Under the pieces are notes generated by a model. That model worked only from the letters and a program-made list of their open reading frames with translations, had not been told where the DNA came from and searched no databases. Positions 53,992-64,000 of a stretch of 64,000 bases of DNA are shown here, piece after piece. The stretch's first letter is position 1. Every line of letters starts with the position of its first letter. This stretch comes from Chenopodium formosanum (Eukaryota > Streptophyta > Magnoliopsida > Caryophyllales > Amaranthaceae): positions 50,225,460 to 50,289,459 of the forward strand of contig CM044872.1 in NCBI GenBank assembly GCA_024500155.1. The letters are read 5' to 3'. Both the position numbers and the translations under genes were made by a program.

Positions 53992-56137
53992 TGTAGACAC
54001 CCATTTGTGTCTCCCCAAAACCAAACCCAGTGATGAATACCTTTCACGTCGAACCATAATCGAATGAGGTAAAAGTGTGAAAAGTCAAGTGTTGCGGTTA
54101 GTTTTTATTAAAATCCTTCTTTCTGTTTTCGAAAACCAATTCTTTTTTATAAAAACGTCCATTTCATTTTATTTTGGTCCATGATTAAGGTCCAATAATG
54201 GTGTAGTTGGATGAGGCTTGAAAAAACCTTTCCAACGATATATTATAAGCCCAAATCCGATGAATAATGAGGAAGTTATGGCCAAAATACTAAATTGGGC
54301 CCAAACCGGATTTTACCTACGACCCAATGATCATGTGGAGGGTCCAAAGGTTTAATCCTATTCCTAAACTAATTAGGATTGATTAGAATCTTTTATAAGT
54401 TTCTAAAATATCTTAATTATCCTTTTTTGAAAAGATAAGATCATAGAATTTGATTTGAATATAAACTTTCCTTTTTTAAAACTTTCCTAATTCTATTCGA
54501 ATTTAAAGATGTTCAAAGATAGTCAGATATTATTTTCGTGCCTTATAATTGTTATCCAAATTTTATATGGTTGGATAGATCTTGAAATTATCTTTCCAAT
54601 GATATATTATAATGATAAATCCGAGCTATAACGAAAAAGATATGAAAGATATACGAAACTCTATCCAAAACTGACACCCTTTCACTATTTCGGCCATATC
54701 TTTTTATCTACAAAAGATTTTAATCTGATTCTAATTGCATTTGAAAGTAGACTTCAAGAGCTTTCCAACGACATATTATATGACTTATTTGGACTTCTAG
54801 ATCAAAAGATATGATTAAAACAAAATCCGCAAAAAATTGTCTTGTCGCGAAACGACAGGATTGTCGCCTCGCGACAGACTCTGTCGCCTGGCGACAAAAT
54901 AAATCTTTGGCGACAAGGTCGGTTTGATTAGCGACAGCGTGGAGTTTTATTCCTTATCAAATTCTATGATTTTCCGGACTTTTTCCTTATAAATAGGGTC
55001 CGAACCTCTGTTTTTTATTCATCATTCTCTTAATCAACTTTCATCATTCACAATCAATCATCAACAATTAATTCTCTTTTCTCTCTTGAGAACTTTATGC
55101 TTTCTTTCTCTCTTTTCTAGTTTTACAATATTCCGCATTCACTAGACTTAGAGTCTCTTAGCCAAGTTCGAAGTTGCCTTCGCCCTAGACGTGAAAGGGT
55201 TGATAATTTCTGAGGGTTTGGTCCAAAACTAGTCTAAACTTTATTTAAATTGATTTTAATTTAATTCTTTGATTGTTCTTTATTTATTTTCATTGAAGTT
55301 TACTAACTTGTGTATTTTGTTATTAGAAAGAGGTACGAGGCTTCAAAGTATGTAATCTTATTACTCTCTTTCAATGTAGAAAGCATGTTTATTATTGTTT
55401 AATTTCTAGTATCATGTTAGGATGTTATTTTATGCTTTCTAGTATCATGTTTAGGGTGCCTCTTATCTTTTCTTATTTCTAATATCATGTTAGTACCATG
55501 TTAGGTTAAAGCTTTGATCTTTATTGCTTTGTGACATGCTAGGATTTGTTATTAATCTTGTTAGTATCATGCCTAGGATCTTGCTATTATATTTAAGCTT
55601 TATTATGCCTTATCATGCTATTATCATCGTTATTATTTATTATTGTTTATTATTATGTTGCTTGATATATTTTATTGTTATTGCTTGATCACGCCTTTTA
55701 TGCAGGGTTAAAGGGAATTTGTACTTGAAATCACGCTTAATAAGATAATTTAATAATTTGGTTTAGGCTAATGTGATTTTAATTCAAGTGATCGCCAATA
55801 ATAGTCTTATTTGTGCATTAATTTCAACCAACATAGATAAACAGGGTAGGATAAATATAATGTTTGTATGTTATTCGAAAAGCGCACATGAATACGAGCA
55901 GAACAAAGTAGAGGCCTATTTTATAGGGCGGGTCCTTTCTTTTGTAGATTGGATTCGTACCCTCATCCCCGGACCCTGTTTGGTTCAAGACCTTATGGAG
56001 TATTTGACGGTCCTTTGGATTGTCTTTTGGGTACAAGTTCCTTAAAACTTGTTGGCGACTCTTTTTGCTCTTTGTCTTTCCCTTTGGAACGCCACCGTAC
56101 TTTAGTGTATGATCACAGTGGGGTTCAAGTTTGGGGT
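53992..56137 (+). mobile_element. LTR-retrotransposon fragment or solo LTR (Ty3/gypsy, Tat/Ogre-like)
   Basis: The sequence starts TGTAGACACCC, like a plant gypsy LTR, and has a promoter-like TATAAATA at 54988. Near the end is ttggcgactctttttgctc, like the primer-binding region of Tat/Ogre elements. TATCAT flanks both ends (53986-53991 and 56138-56143), a possible target duplication. No gag-pol is present and the right end lacks the usual CA, so the exact structure is open. Confidence 0.5.
54844..54936. promoter_or_regulatory. Cluster of GTCGC/GCGAC motifs in the LTR
   Basis: Seven GTCGC or GCGAC words lie within about 93 bp, spaced near 20 bp on each orientation (54844, 54863, 54883; 54871, 54891, 54910, 54931). 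They stand out against an AT-rich background and lie 50-145 bp before the LTR TATA-like box. Confidence 0.55.
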
Positions 56138-56514
56138 TATCATAATGCTTGAAATATTCCCTACAATCATATTTACAATTATTCATATTTTTAAATTCAG
56201 TAGTCATATAATTAACAACCACAATAAAAAACAAAACAACAAAAAAAAAGTCGAATTATAAATTACATTAAAAAAAAAAAAAACTTTTGTAATAGGCAAT
56301 AACACTTTAATTAAAATATTATGTGTTTTTTGTCTAAAATTATTCGATAGTAAAATAAATCAAATAATTAAAAAAACATTAGAATCTATTCGAAAATATA
56401 TTTTCTTGAAATTTATATTTATAAAAACCGTGCATCGCACGGGCTTTAATCTAGTTAATAATATAAATTTAGGTAACTCATGAAAACTCTATACGGTGCT
56501 AAGATTGCTTACAT

Positions 56515-56570
<56 letters not shown>

Positions 56571-56688
56571 GTGAAGCATACATAGGTATTTAAAATAGTG
56601 TTGTATACAAATTACTATATGTTTTCTTTATCACCACTATAATTAAACGTGAATACAATTACAAAGTACAGTGTATTCATTTTATATT

Positions 56689-57242
56689 GGCAAAATTGGC
56701 CTCAACAACACGAACTTTTAACAAGGTGCATGTAGCAGCATGAACTTTGACTAGTTGCCGTAACAGCACCAACTTCTTCATTGGGTGCACAAAATATCAT
56801 AAATGAAACCTAGGACCAGAAATTTTATCGAATACGTGGAATCTTTAATATTTTATTAACTTTTTGCAAATTTTGATATCATATTTAGTCCTCAAGGTTT
56901 AAATTGACCCAAAACCCTAAACGAGACATTTTTATAGCACGGAAATCGATGTTTTTGTAATTTTTTTTTAATAAATTTGATCTCAAAATTGACTAAATTG
57001 ACCTTTAAAACCTCATTTGATAATTTTTTTCCACATACAAATCGAGGCACGCAATACCAGACGATTTTTTATGATAATAAAATGTTAGATACCATGTCTT
57101 CGGTAAAATTTTTGGTATCGGGCTTCATTTATGATATTTTGTGCACCTAATGAAAAAGTTTGTGTTGTTATAGCTACTAGTCAAAGTTCATGCTGTTATT
57201 TGCACCTTGTTAAAAGTTCGTGTTGTTGAGGCCAATTTCGCC
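56689..57242. mobile_element. MULE-type MITE, 554 bp, exact 9-bp target duplication
   Basis: Terminal repeats ggcaaaattggcctcaacaa and, inverted, ggcgaaattggcctcaacaa extend about 145 bp. ttttatatt flanks both ends (56680-56688 and 57243-57251) without mismatch. The interior is non-coding. A 9-bp duplication is the Mutator signature. Confidence 0.88.
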
Positions 57243-57782
57243 TTTTATATTTCATAGCTATCATTTTTTATGTCACCTTTTTTTTTAATTTTTTTATATT
57301 TGTGTCACTCTAATTTTAAAACAATTATTGAATATTGCTTCAAAATTATTTTATTACCTTTTCCTATAATTGTTAGGTCAACAATGTTGAAAGAGTTTAT
57401 TGATAATAATTATTTATTTAATAGTAATAGATTAGGTAATAATAATTAAAGAAATATCTAAATAAATAACAACATAGTTTAAAAAGCTACAAATATGATT
57501 CCATACAAAAAATATGAAAAAAAATCTTTACGAATAAATTATTGGCATAAATCTAAAATTTCTAATAACTATCTAATGAATTTAATTACTAAACTATGGA
57601 TGATACTTATGAAGTTTAAATATCCTTTCGCCCCATTAAACTTATTTGATCTTTATATAAGAAGTTTTGATCGTGGAAATTAAGCCTGCAATATATATAC
57701 ATATATAAATGGTTAGTAAATTCAATAGTATTTTATTTTAAAAGTTAAATATCTAGCAACAAATATCTGAAAGAGTATATAC

Positions 57783-58860
57783 CTTCACTTTTTTAAATGG
57801 GTTGTTGGTGGAATCGTTGTCATCTTCCTTATAATTATCAGTTTCATCATGAGAACATTTTCCATCTTCCTTAGCTATATGACTTGTATGATTTTCTTTC
57901 ATTGTTGCATCTTCCTTGTCCTTTCTAAAGAATAATAAAATAATTATATTTTTAAGAATTTTTTTTCAAAACTTTAAATGAAAAACATATGTTAAGAACA
58001 CTTGTTTCAATAATTTTCATCAAAACTTACCTTAAGTACACTTGGTTCAATAATTTTCGTCACAATGAATGTTTGTCGTGAAACAGCCGAGAAACTCGTA
58101 CTTTGATTTTCCAATTATTTTTGCTCGAATTTAATTCTCTGATGAAATTAAATCTGTAGGAAAAAAATAGCACATAAAATCATAAGCGAATAATCATAAA
58201 GTATTTCAAATAAAAATACGATGTAAGTAACAATTATATAATGTAAGTAACAATTATATAATGTAAGTAACAATTATGAATTACCCAACCATGTATGATT
58301 TAAATTTGACACAAATTACTAACACGAAATTGTTTGATGTCGATTGATTTTGCATTATACGTCAATTTATAATAGTAGGGTATTACCATAAGATTATGAA
58401 ATATTTTTAATTTTTTATTATTAAAATCTATCTTTTAAGCTTATACAATAAATTTGTCATTATCTATTATCCTTTATACTATTATATTTTGATGATATAA
58501 TAATTAAGAAAAATTATTAGATTAAAAAAAACGAAAACTTCAATAATAATCCAACTTGGTGAACCCAAAAAATGGGTATTAAAAAGACTAAGCTAGGAAA
58601 ATAAAAATTAAAGAAAAAGAAAATAAAAGAACTAACTTACTAAAAAGGAAAATATAAAGAAAATCAGAAAAAGGAAAATAAAAGGAAAAAGAAATTGAAA
58701 AAGAAAAGAAAAGGCAAAAGAAATAAAAAGAAAATAAAAAGAAAATTAAAATTAAAGAAAAAGATATAAAGATTCTCAAAGTCAGACCCCCTTTCTTCTT
58801 CACAGTTTCGTTGCTCCTCAATTGGGAAATAATCCCACGCATCTTATCAACAACCAATGA
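57783..58860 (-). pseudogene. RPA-like (OB-fold) gene remnant carried by Helitron C
   Basis: Three exon-like pieces in order on the minus strand. Near 58780-58860 is VVDKMRGIISQLRSNETVKK. At 58020-58155, after a cctacag acceptor, is FIRELNSSKNNWKIKVRVSR, with an AAG|GTAAGT donor and an internal stop. At 57783-57924, between AG and GT, is an acidic stretch ending STNNPFKKVK. RELN-x-DNWKIKVRV is typical of plant RPA70-like OB folds, which plant Helitrons often carry. Broken. Confidence 0.45.
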
Positions 58861-59834
58861 TCATAGCTATCTTTACTTAAAATTAACTTCCTTAAATATT
58901 TTTTCATATACATGTATTTTTAATTTAAATATAAAAAACCACGTAGTAATGATAAAGTAATTTTATTTTAATGAAGCAAAATTATCATTATCATATATTT
59001 CTTATGTTTATCGTACATAAGGTAGTTTTTTTTTTTTTTTTATTTTTAAAGTAAAGCAATTTTACGTTCATACTTATTATGTTTATCATAAATAAGGTAA
59101 TTTAATTTTAATTTTTTAATTCTAATTTTTGATAATGTATAATATATAATTAATTTAAACTTTAAAATTTCATTTGTCAATTTTTCCTATGTCGCATTTG
59201 AATTATTTAATTCTAAAAGAAAATTATTTGATTGGCTACAACAAAAATTTATAATCCTACGTGACGCTCTAAGAAAATTAAATCCTACGTGGCTCTCTAA
59301 AAACTTGGGAAAAAACTCCCCTATATATATATATATTAGATTGTGACATATAGGATGCTAACTAAGTGAATTTTGGATAGATTTTTTTAAGATAAAAATG
59401 TTGTATAGTGTTTTATTATCGATATACTTCTAATATTTCATACATACAAAATTAATTATAACTTTTAATAAAAATCTTATGCCTCAGTACTATATTAATA
59501 ATAAAATTCGTTCTAAAGATCCATTTATAATATATTTTAATTAAAATAGAAAATTAGTACAAATAAGTTTTAATCAGAACAAATAATTTTAGTTTGGTAA
59601 AAATACTTTCAGTTCATTAGAAATAATTTAAGTGCAATAAAAAAATATCAAGTTAATAATAACTTAGATATCTATTTATAAATTAAACTACAAAAACTAC
59701 ACTATTATATAAATAAGCGATATAATATCGTGTGTCTAAATATTTTACATTATCAAAAGGGGTTATGTGATCATATTTAACATTCAAGCTAAAAAGTTTA
59801 GGACAATCCAGGTATTGCCCGGACACAAAACTAG

Positions 59835-60238
59835 TATATATATAAAGGAGAGTTTTTTCCCGAGTTTTTAGAAAGCCATGTAGGATAAAATTTTCTTAAC
59901 GTGCCATGTAAGATTATAAATTTTAGTGATAGCCAATCAAAAAAGAATTTTGTGAATTATTTTAGAATTAAATAATTCAAATGTCATATAAGCAAAATTG
60001 GCAAATAAGATTTTAAAATTTAAATGAATTAAATATAATATATTATCTTTTGAGATTAGGAATTTGATCTAAATATATAACGAATTAGAGAAAATTCACA
60101 ATTTATTATTTTCAATTAAAAATATTAAAATGATATACTACGTACAATGAATAAATTAACAAATTTTATCACATAGATGCAAAAAATATTCGTTTAAAAA
60201 AATAGAAATAAATCGTGCATTGCACGGGCTTCATCTAG
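59835..60238 (+). mobile_element. Helitron-like element C1, 404 bp
   Basis: The 5' end tatatatataaaggagag directly follows the CTAG of D1. The 3' end has stem cgtgca/tgcacg (60214-60226), then ggcttcatCTAG. Non-autonomous and intact at both ends. Confidence 0.65.
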
Positions 60239-60458
60239 TATTTGTATATATGTGTATATATGTGCAATATATGTATAATATATTATATATTATACTGTTT
60301 ATGAAATTTAAGTCATTATGAAAGTTTATATAAATGTTTTTATTAATAATTTAGGATAATAAATTTATCTACTTTTGGTTAAGAATTAGCTTAAATTGAT
60401 TTGAACCCATTTCTTGAAAAGGTTGCTCCGCCACTGGCTCATTACTGCTTGTTTCGTC

Positions 60459-60716
60459 ATGGTAATGATAAACAACAACCATGATATAGGTAAATTTATT
60501 CATGCATTTACGTTTATTTTTTCGTCGGCCATTCCGATTCCAGTAGTCTTTGGATCAAAGGGTGAATTATATAACCTAAACATACCTAGAGACTTCCACG
60601 AAGTTCCTGGAACTGTATTAGTTAAAATGATATGTAGTTTGGTTGGTGGTGTACTTAAGGGGTTCATAGTATATTACTGTCCACTCAACCTTCGCAATTT
60701 TAGAAAACCTGATTGA
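60459..60716 (+). CDS. Small ORF, copy 1 of a tandem pair (unknown function)
   Basis: 85 residues, not recognised. It starts MVMINNNHDIGKFIHAFTFI and contains FHEVPGTVLVKMICSLVGG followed by a hydrophobic stretch, so one C-terminal membrane segment and perhaps an N-terminal one are possible. It shares about two thirds of its residues with copy 2, with length differences in multiples of three. It lies between Helitrons C1 and D2, so it may be captured. No promoter or intron seen. It could be non-coding despite the conserved frame. Confidence 0.35.
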   Translation: MVMINNNHDIGKFIHAFTFIFSSAIPIPVVFGSKGELYNLNIPRDFHEVPGTVLVKMICSLVGGVLKGFIVYYCPLNLRNFRKPD

Positions 60717-60895
60717 AGAAGCAACATATTAACAACCTACATTCAATCCATATTAGCAACCTACAATTTATAAAATTTGATCCAAGAAGCAACCTATAAC
60801 AAAATATCTCTTCCACTAAGAAATTTGTAAGAAAAGAAATTCAGTTTTTAAAGCGTAAGAAAATCTCTCTTCTACATTTTATAATAGAGCTCACC

Positions 60896-61156
60896 ATGGT
60901 AATGATAAACAAAGGTAAATTTATTCATGCGTTCATTTTTTCCATTCTGATTCCGGTAGTATTTGGATCAGAGAGTGAATTTTACAACATAAACATACTC
61001 GGAAACTTCCACGAAGTTCCGGTAATTGTATTAGTTAAATTGATATGTAGTTTGGTGGGTGGTGTTCTTATGGTGTTCATAGTATATTATATATATTTAT
61101 TGTATTTACGTTATTTTAAACTAATTCGAGTTCATTCCGAAATCGAGTTGGTTTAA
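60896..61156 (+). CDS. Small ORF, copy 2 of a tandem pair (unknown function)
   Basis: 86 residues: MVMINKGKFIHAFIFSILIP, then NFHEVPVIVLVKLICSLVGG and a strongly hydrophobic stretch into IYLLYLRYF, ending HSEIELV. Against copy 1, about 8 codon differences are silent and about 13 change the residue, counted by eye over the aligned part, and gaps keep frame. That is weak evidence for selection. A membrane protein is possible; no family is recognised. Confidence 0.35.
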   Translation: MVMINKGKFIHAFIFSILIPVVFGSESEFYNINILGNFHEVPVIVLVKLICSLVGGVLMVFIVYYIYLLYLRYFKLIRVHSEIELV

Positions 61157-61345
61157 CAATTGACATAATATAGTATTCCAGAGTAGTATTACAATCAATC
61201 AATAACTATGTACTAAAAGACGCACCATTAATGACACGTGTCATCTCCTGATATGACTTGAGTGTTTTTTATTTTTTTTGCTGAATAAAATTATATTAAA
61301 GAAACAAATCTTTTATAAAAATCTAATATATATCATATCATATCA

Positions 61346-62005
61346 CTAATATATAAAGTCGGTCTCGCAGCTAGGCCAAGAGACAATGACACTTGACATT
61401 CAAGTTATTCGTCATGTGTCACGCCACGTAGGCAAAAACTAGGTTTTATTGTGATACATATGATGCTCAGTAAGCGAATTTTGGATAGATTTTTCAAGAT
61501 AAAATTGCTATATAGAGTTTTATTGTTACCATACTTCTAATATTTCATATATACAAAATTAATCATGATATTTAATAAATATCCTATAACTCGGTGTTAT
61601 TTCCATCATAAAATTCGTTTTAAAAACTTCTTTAAAATAAGATCCATTTATAATATATTAATTTATTTTAAAAAATAATACTGAATATTGGTAAAAAAAA
61701 AATACTTTCAATAAAAATAGAGAATATATAAAAATAAGTTCTAATCTGTAAAGATAATTTTAGTTTGCTAAAAATACTTTCATTTCAGTAAAAGTATTTT
61801 AAGTTCAAAAAAAATAATTTCAAATCACTAATTATATAGATTTCTATTTACATACAAAACTACAAAAAGTACACTATTATATAAATCATCAAAAAGGATT
61901 ACATGACCGTATATTTTTTTTTACGGGATATATGACCGTATTTAACATTCAAGCCGAAAAGCTTATCATAAACTTTTATCGGGCATCGCCCAGGCACAAA
62001 ACTAG
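61346..62005 (+). mobile_element. Helitron-like element D2, 660 bp
   Basis: Head ctaatatataaagtcggtctcgc, tail cgggcatcgcccaggcacaaaaCTAG. The short stem gggc-atc-gccc lies just before the end. It is the uninterrupted reference for D1. Non-coding. Confidence 0.65.
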
Positions 62006-62014
62006 TCATGTAAA

Positions 62015-62813
62015 ACTAATATATAAAGCTAAACTTTTAGCCAGGACACGAGATAGCAACACTTGGCGTTTCAACTTCTCGCTTTCTGCCAAGTGTCGCG
62101 CCACATATGCAACAATTAAGTATTAGTATGATGCGTATGATTTATTTAGATATATTTTTTATGAATAAAAAAATATTTTTTTTAATTTGATAAAAACTAC
62201 TTCGTAGGATAGATTTTGTAGGATAAAAAAGTTAGTTTAGATTTATAGGATAAAATTGTTGGTTTAGAGTTTTATTTACGATAATATACCTATTTTTGGA
62301 GCGAAGGATGTGATTCAAAACGTATAATATTTATTTATAATATATCATAATTGATTGAAATAAAATACTTCACAATCTAAAATGATTTTATTACTTTATG
62401 AATTGTTGATCAGGTTGGGTCACGAGTCATTTCATATCGAGTCACTTCAGGTCACAGGTTAAGAAATGTTCACACTAGACCAAAGTTTTGGGTTCAGGTC
62501 AACTTAACAAGAATTACAATTTTTTTTGTTTACTTTATTTTTGGCTAATTTTTAGAAATTTCTAATATTTCAAACTTAGTTTTTTTTATTATTTTTTTTT
62601 CTATAAATAATTTTCTAAATCAAACATTTTCACCAATATTATTATTAGTCATTATATGTCTATTACGTAATTTAAATCGTCATAAAATCACATCAATTTC
62701 TAACTAATTTTGTATCAATGGTATAATTTAAAACTTGGTATATAGATAAAAAGTTTATATTAAAATTCTATAAATAACTCGTACATTGCACGAGGCACCA
62801 ACGTCCAAACTAG
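62015..62813 (+). mobile_element. Helitron-like element D3, divergent
   Basis: The head ctaatatataaagctaaactt matches family D. The middle differs, and the tail gtacattgcacgaggcacc...aaaCTAG is intermediate between the C and D types. It is possibly a chimeric Helitron. It is immediately followed by a C-type 5' end. Confidence 0.5.
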
Positions 62814-63014
62814 TATATATATAAAAAAGATTTTTTTTTTCTGAGTTTTAGAGAGGCACGTAGGATTTAATTTTCTTAGCGCGCCACGTAGGATTATAAA
62901 TTTTAGTGGTAGCAAATTAAATAAGAGATTATTAATTTTTTTAGAATTAAATAATTTAAATGGTACGTAAGCAAAATTAGCAAATGAGATTTTTAAGTTT
63001 AAATTAATCAAATA
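62814..63014 (+). mobile_element. Helitron-like element C3, 5' part, cut by a mariner-like element
   Basis: tatatatataaaaaagattt followed by gagaggcacgtaggattt and gcgccacgtaggattataaa match C1. At 63013-63014 a TA marks insertion of the mariner-like element. The 3' half should lie beyond the window. Confidence 0.6.
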
Positions 63015-64000
63015 CTCCCTCCGTTAAATGTTTTCTGCAACTTTGGAGGAGTTCGCGGTTCACGAAGCAAAATTTGGATGGCAAAGATTAGAGAAAGTTA
63101 AGGGGATTGATTGATTTTTAAGGAGAGAGAATGTAGGACCCCCCCCCCCCCCCCCCACTTGCATTTTAGTGGGGAAATTTGTCATGAAAAGAGGGAATGG
63201 GTTTTCCCTCTCTAATTTTCACCGAAATTTTAAAAACTTTGAAAATTTTGGAGTTTCAAATTTCCCACTTGATTTTTAAAAAAAGGACAGCCTTTTCACT
63301 TGTTTCAACAACTAATATTCTTCATTTATAAGGCATATAAAAGCAACCTCCATTAACTAGAAGCATTCAATGTTTACCCAAAAGTACAAGCCATGAGAAT
63401 GTTCAAATCATAACAAAGTTTTCCAAAATTTAGCACTAAACACATTTAATAACCCCCTAAGTACCCAAAAAATTAGCCTAACTACAGTCAGTGCTGCACA
63501 TCTTCACAGATCAGACGCTTCATTGGCTTGATACCTTCATCATCCATAGAACCCAACAGGACAGAGTCTTCTTCACAAAAAAAAAAAAAAAATAGCAGCC
63601 AACCCTGTTTCATCAACCCTAAGCTGAAAAAATTCAAGTTAAGCACAACACATGGCAGAATTCGAAGAAGGTGTGTTTTTGGATGTTGATCAATTGTTAA
63701 GTGAGGAAGAACTGGCAGAGCTATACTACGACTATGAAGAACACATGCAAGATTATGGCTTGTATAATTATGAGTCTGATGATGACGAAATGGAAGAGGA
63801 TGTATTTGCAGAACAAGGGCAGCAAGGAACACAAGAACAGGCTACCAACATCCAACAAAATGAAGCACACAATGAAGCTACAAGTAGAAAACAACTCAGT
63901 TTGCACAAGAAGAGAGAGATTGTTGATGCAATCTTACTCAAAATGCAAAACGGTAACTTACCAAGGGGTTACATGCAAGAATTAACAATCAAATTCAGTG
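63015..64000 (+). mobile_element. Mariner-like element, left part
   Basis: It begins ctccctccgttaaatgtttt right after TA, the plant Tc1/mariner (Stowaway) terminus. The transposase ORF starts about 640 bp in. A C-run at 63140-63158 lies in the leader. The right terminus is outside the window. Confidence 0.75.
63652..64000 (+). CDS. Mariner-like transposase, N-terminus (3'-partial)
   Basis: The frame is open from ATG 63652 to the window end, 116 codons without a stop. An acidic leader (residues 1-60) precedes SRKQLSLHKKREIVDAILL and NGNLPRGYMQELTIKFS. In plant mariner transposases this spacing marks the N-terminal helix-turn-helix DNA-binding domain, followed by VSRRTV-type sequence. The catalytic DDD/DDE domain would lie beyond. 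Because the frame is clean and lies behind a good terminal repeat, the element may be young. Family call from memory of plant mariner N-termini. Confidence 0.7.
   Translation, partial: MAEFEEGVFLDVDQLLSEEELAELYYDYEEHMQDYGLYNYESDDDEMEEDVFAEQGQQGTQEQATNIQQNEAHNEATSRKQLSLHKKREIVDAILLKMQNGNLPRGYMQELTIKFS

Larger units (their letters stand above)
52821..56454 (+). mobile_element. Helitron-like element C2, nested in C
   Basis: The 5' part (aatatatataaataaag, then gcgtgccacataagc) and the 3' stem-loop ccgtgc-atc-gcacgg with CTAG at 56451-56454 match family C in plus orientation. At 53395-53455 it carries an RELNSIKNDWKIKVR-like frame also found, inverted, in the host element. It is interrupted by an LTR element at 53992. 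Confidence 0.55.
52401..59336 (-). mobile_element. Helitron-like element C, minus strand, inserted in D1
   Basis: Its 3' end at 52401 shows CTAG and the stem-loop cccgtgc/gcacggg (52413-52429). Its 5' end near 59336 reads tatatatatagggga then gttttttccc, as in copy C1. It contains RPA-like remnants at 57.8-58.9 kb and later insertions: Helitron C2, a MITE and a 53-T run (56517-56569). No Rep/helicase was recognised, so it is a decayed or non-autonomous copy. Confidence 0.6.
52291..59834 (+). mobile_element. Helitron-like element D1, split by a nested Helitron
   Basis: The head ctaatatataaag...ggtctcgcagctaggcc (52291-52400) resumes at 59337 with ttgtgacatataggatgct and ends ...ggacacaaaactag at 59831-59834. 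The same head, middle and tail occur uninterrupted in D2 (61346-62005), which proves the split. The CTAG end with a preceding short stem fits Helitrons. Non-coding, about 0.6 kb without the insert. Confidence 0.65.

Noticed and set aside
55773..56234. Opposed ORFs of 90 and 136 codons
   Set aside because: They lie in the LTR fragment and its primer-site region and overlap each other; no gag or pol motif.
58588..58857. 89-codon ORF with strong hydrophobicity
   Set aside because: The hydrophobic part is translated A/G-rich repeat. Only the first 30 residues look gene-like, and they are treated as part of the RPA-like remnant.

Overview
This is nuclear DNA from a flowering plant, almost certainly a eudicot. 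The genes are split by AT-rich introns with GT..AG borders, a nuclear tRNA-Ala is present, and the spaces between genes are filled with plant-type LINEs, MITEs, Helitrons and an LTR retrotransposon fragment. A member of Caryophyllales/Amaranthaceae is only a weak guess from overall sequence texture. No bacterial, plasmid or viral genes were seen.

Left block (1-15 kb): a 5'-partial PPR gene (+), a small EAF7/MRGBP-type NuA4 subunit gene (+) and a six-exon 14-3-3 gene (-). From memory, the order PPR, EAF7-like, 14-3-3 matches Arabidopsis At1g26460-At1g26470-At1g26480 (GRF12). From 15 to 25 kb there is one tRNA-Ala(UGC), a nest of MITEs in AT-rich DNA and a 5'-truncated L1-type LINE with a recognisable target-site duplication.

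Middle block (25-38 kb): an intact, intronless berberine-bridge-enzyme-like oxidoreductase gene lies between two related 5'-truncated L1-type LINEs. It is followed by an eight-exon QUASIMODO2-like/PMT4-PMT5 methyltransferase gene (-). KTI12/DRL1 (46-47 kb, -) is the next host gene. PMT next to KTI12 matches At1g13860-At1g13870. Between them sit two copies of a LINE that is neither L1 nor RTE. It has N-terminal zinc fingers, a YLDD reverse transcriptase and a C-terminal restriction-like-endonuclease-type region. Both copies are embedded in (TAA)n microsatellite.

Right block (50-64 kb): a transposon graveyard. Helitron-like elements with stem-loop/CTAG ends are nested several layers deep. They carry RPA-like OB-fold remnants, an LTR-retrotransposon insertion and a MITE with an exact 9-bp target duplication. 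Two tandem, related ORFs of 85 and 86 codons with no recognised function lie between Helitrons. The window ends inside a mariner-like element: a Stowaway-type terminal repeat at 63015 and the start of a transposase ORF running off the end.

The host genes are unrelated housekeeping or specialised-metabolism functions and form no pathway. Exon borders were derived by hand from splice motifs, reading-frame continuity and family resemblance. TE boundaries come from visible repeats, terminal motifs and target duplications.
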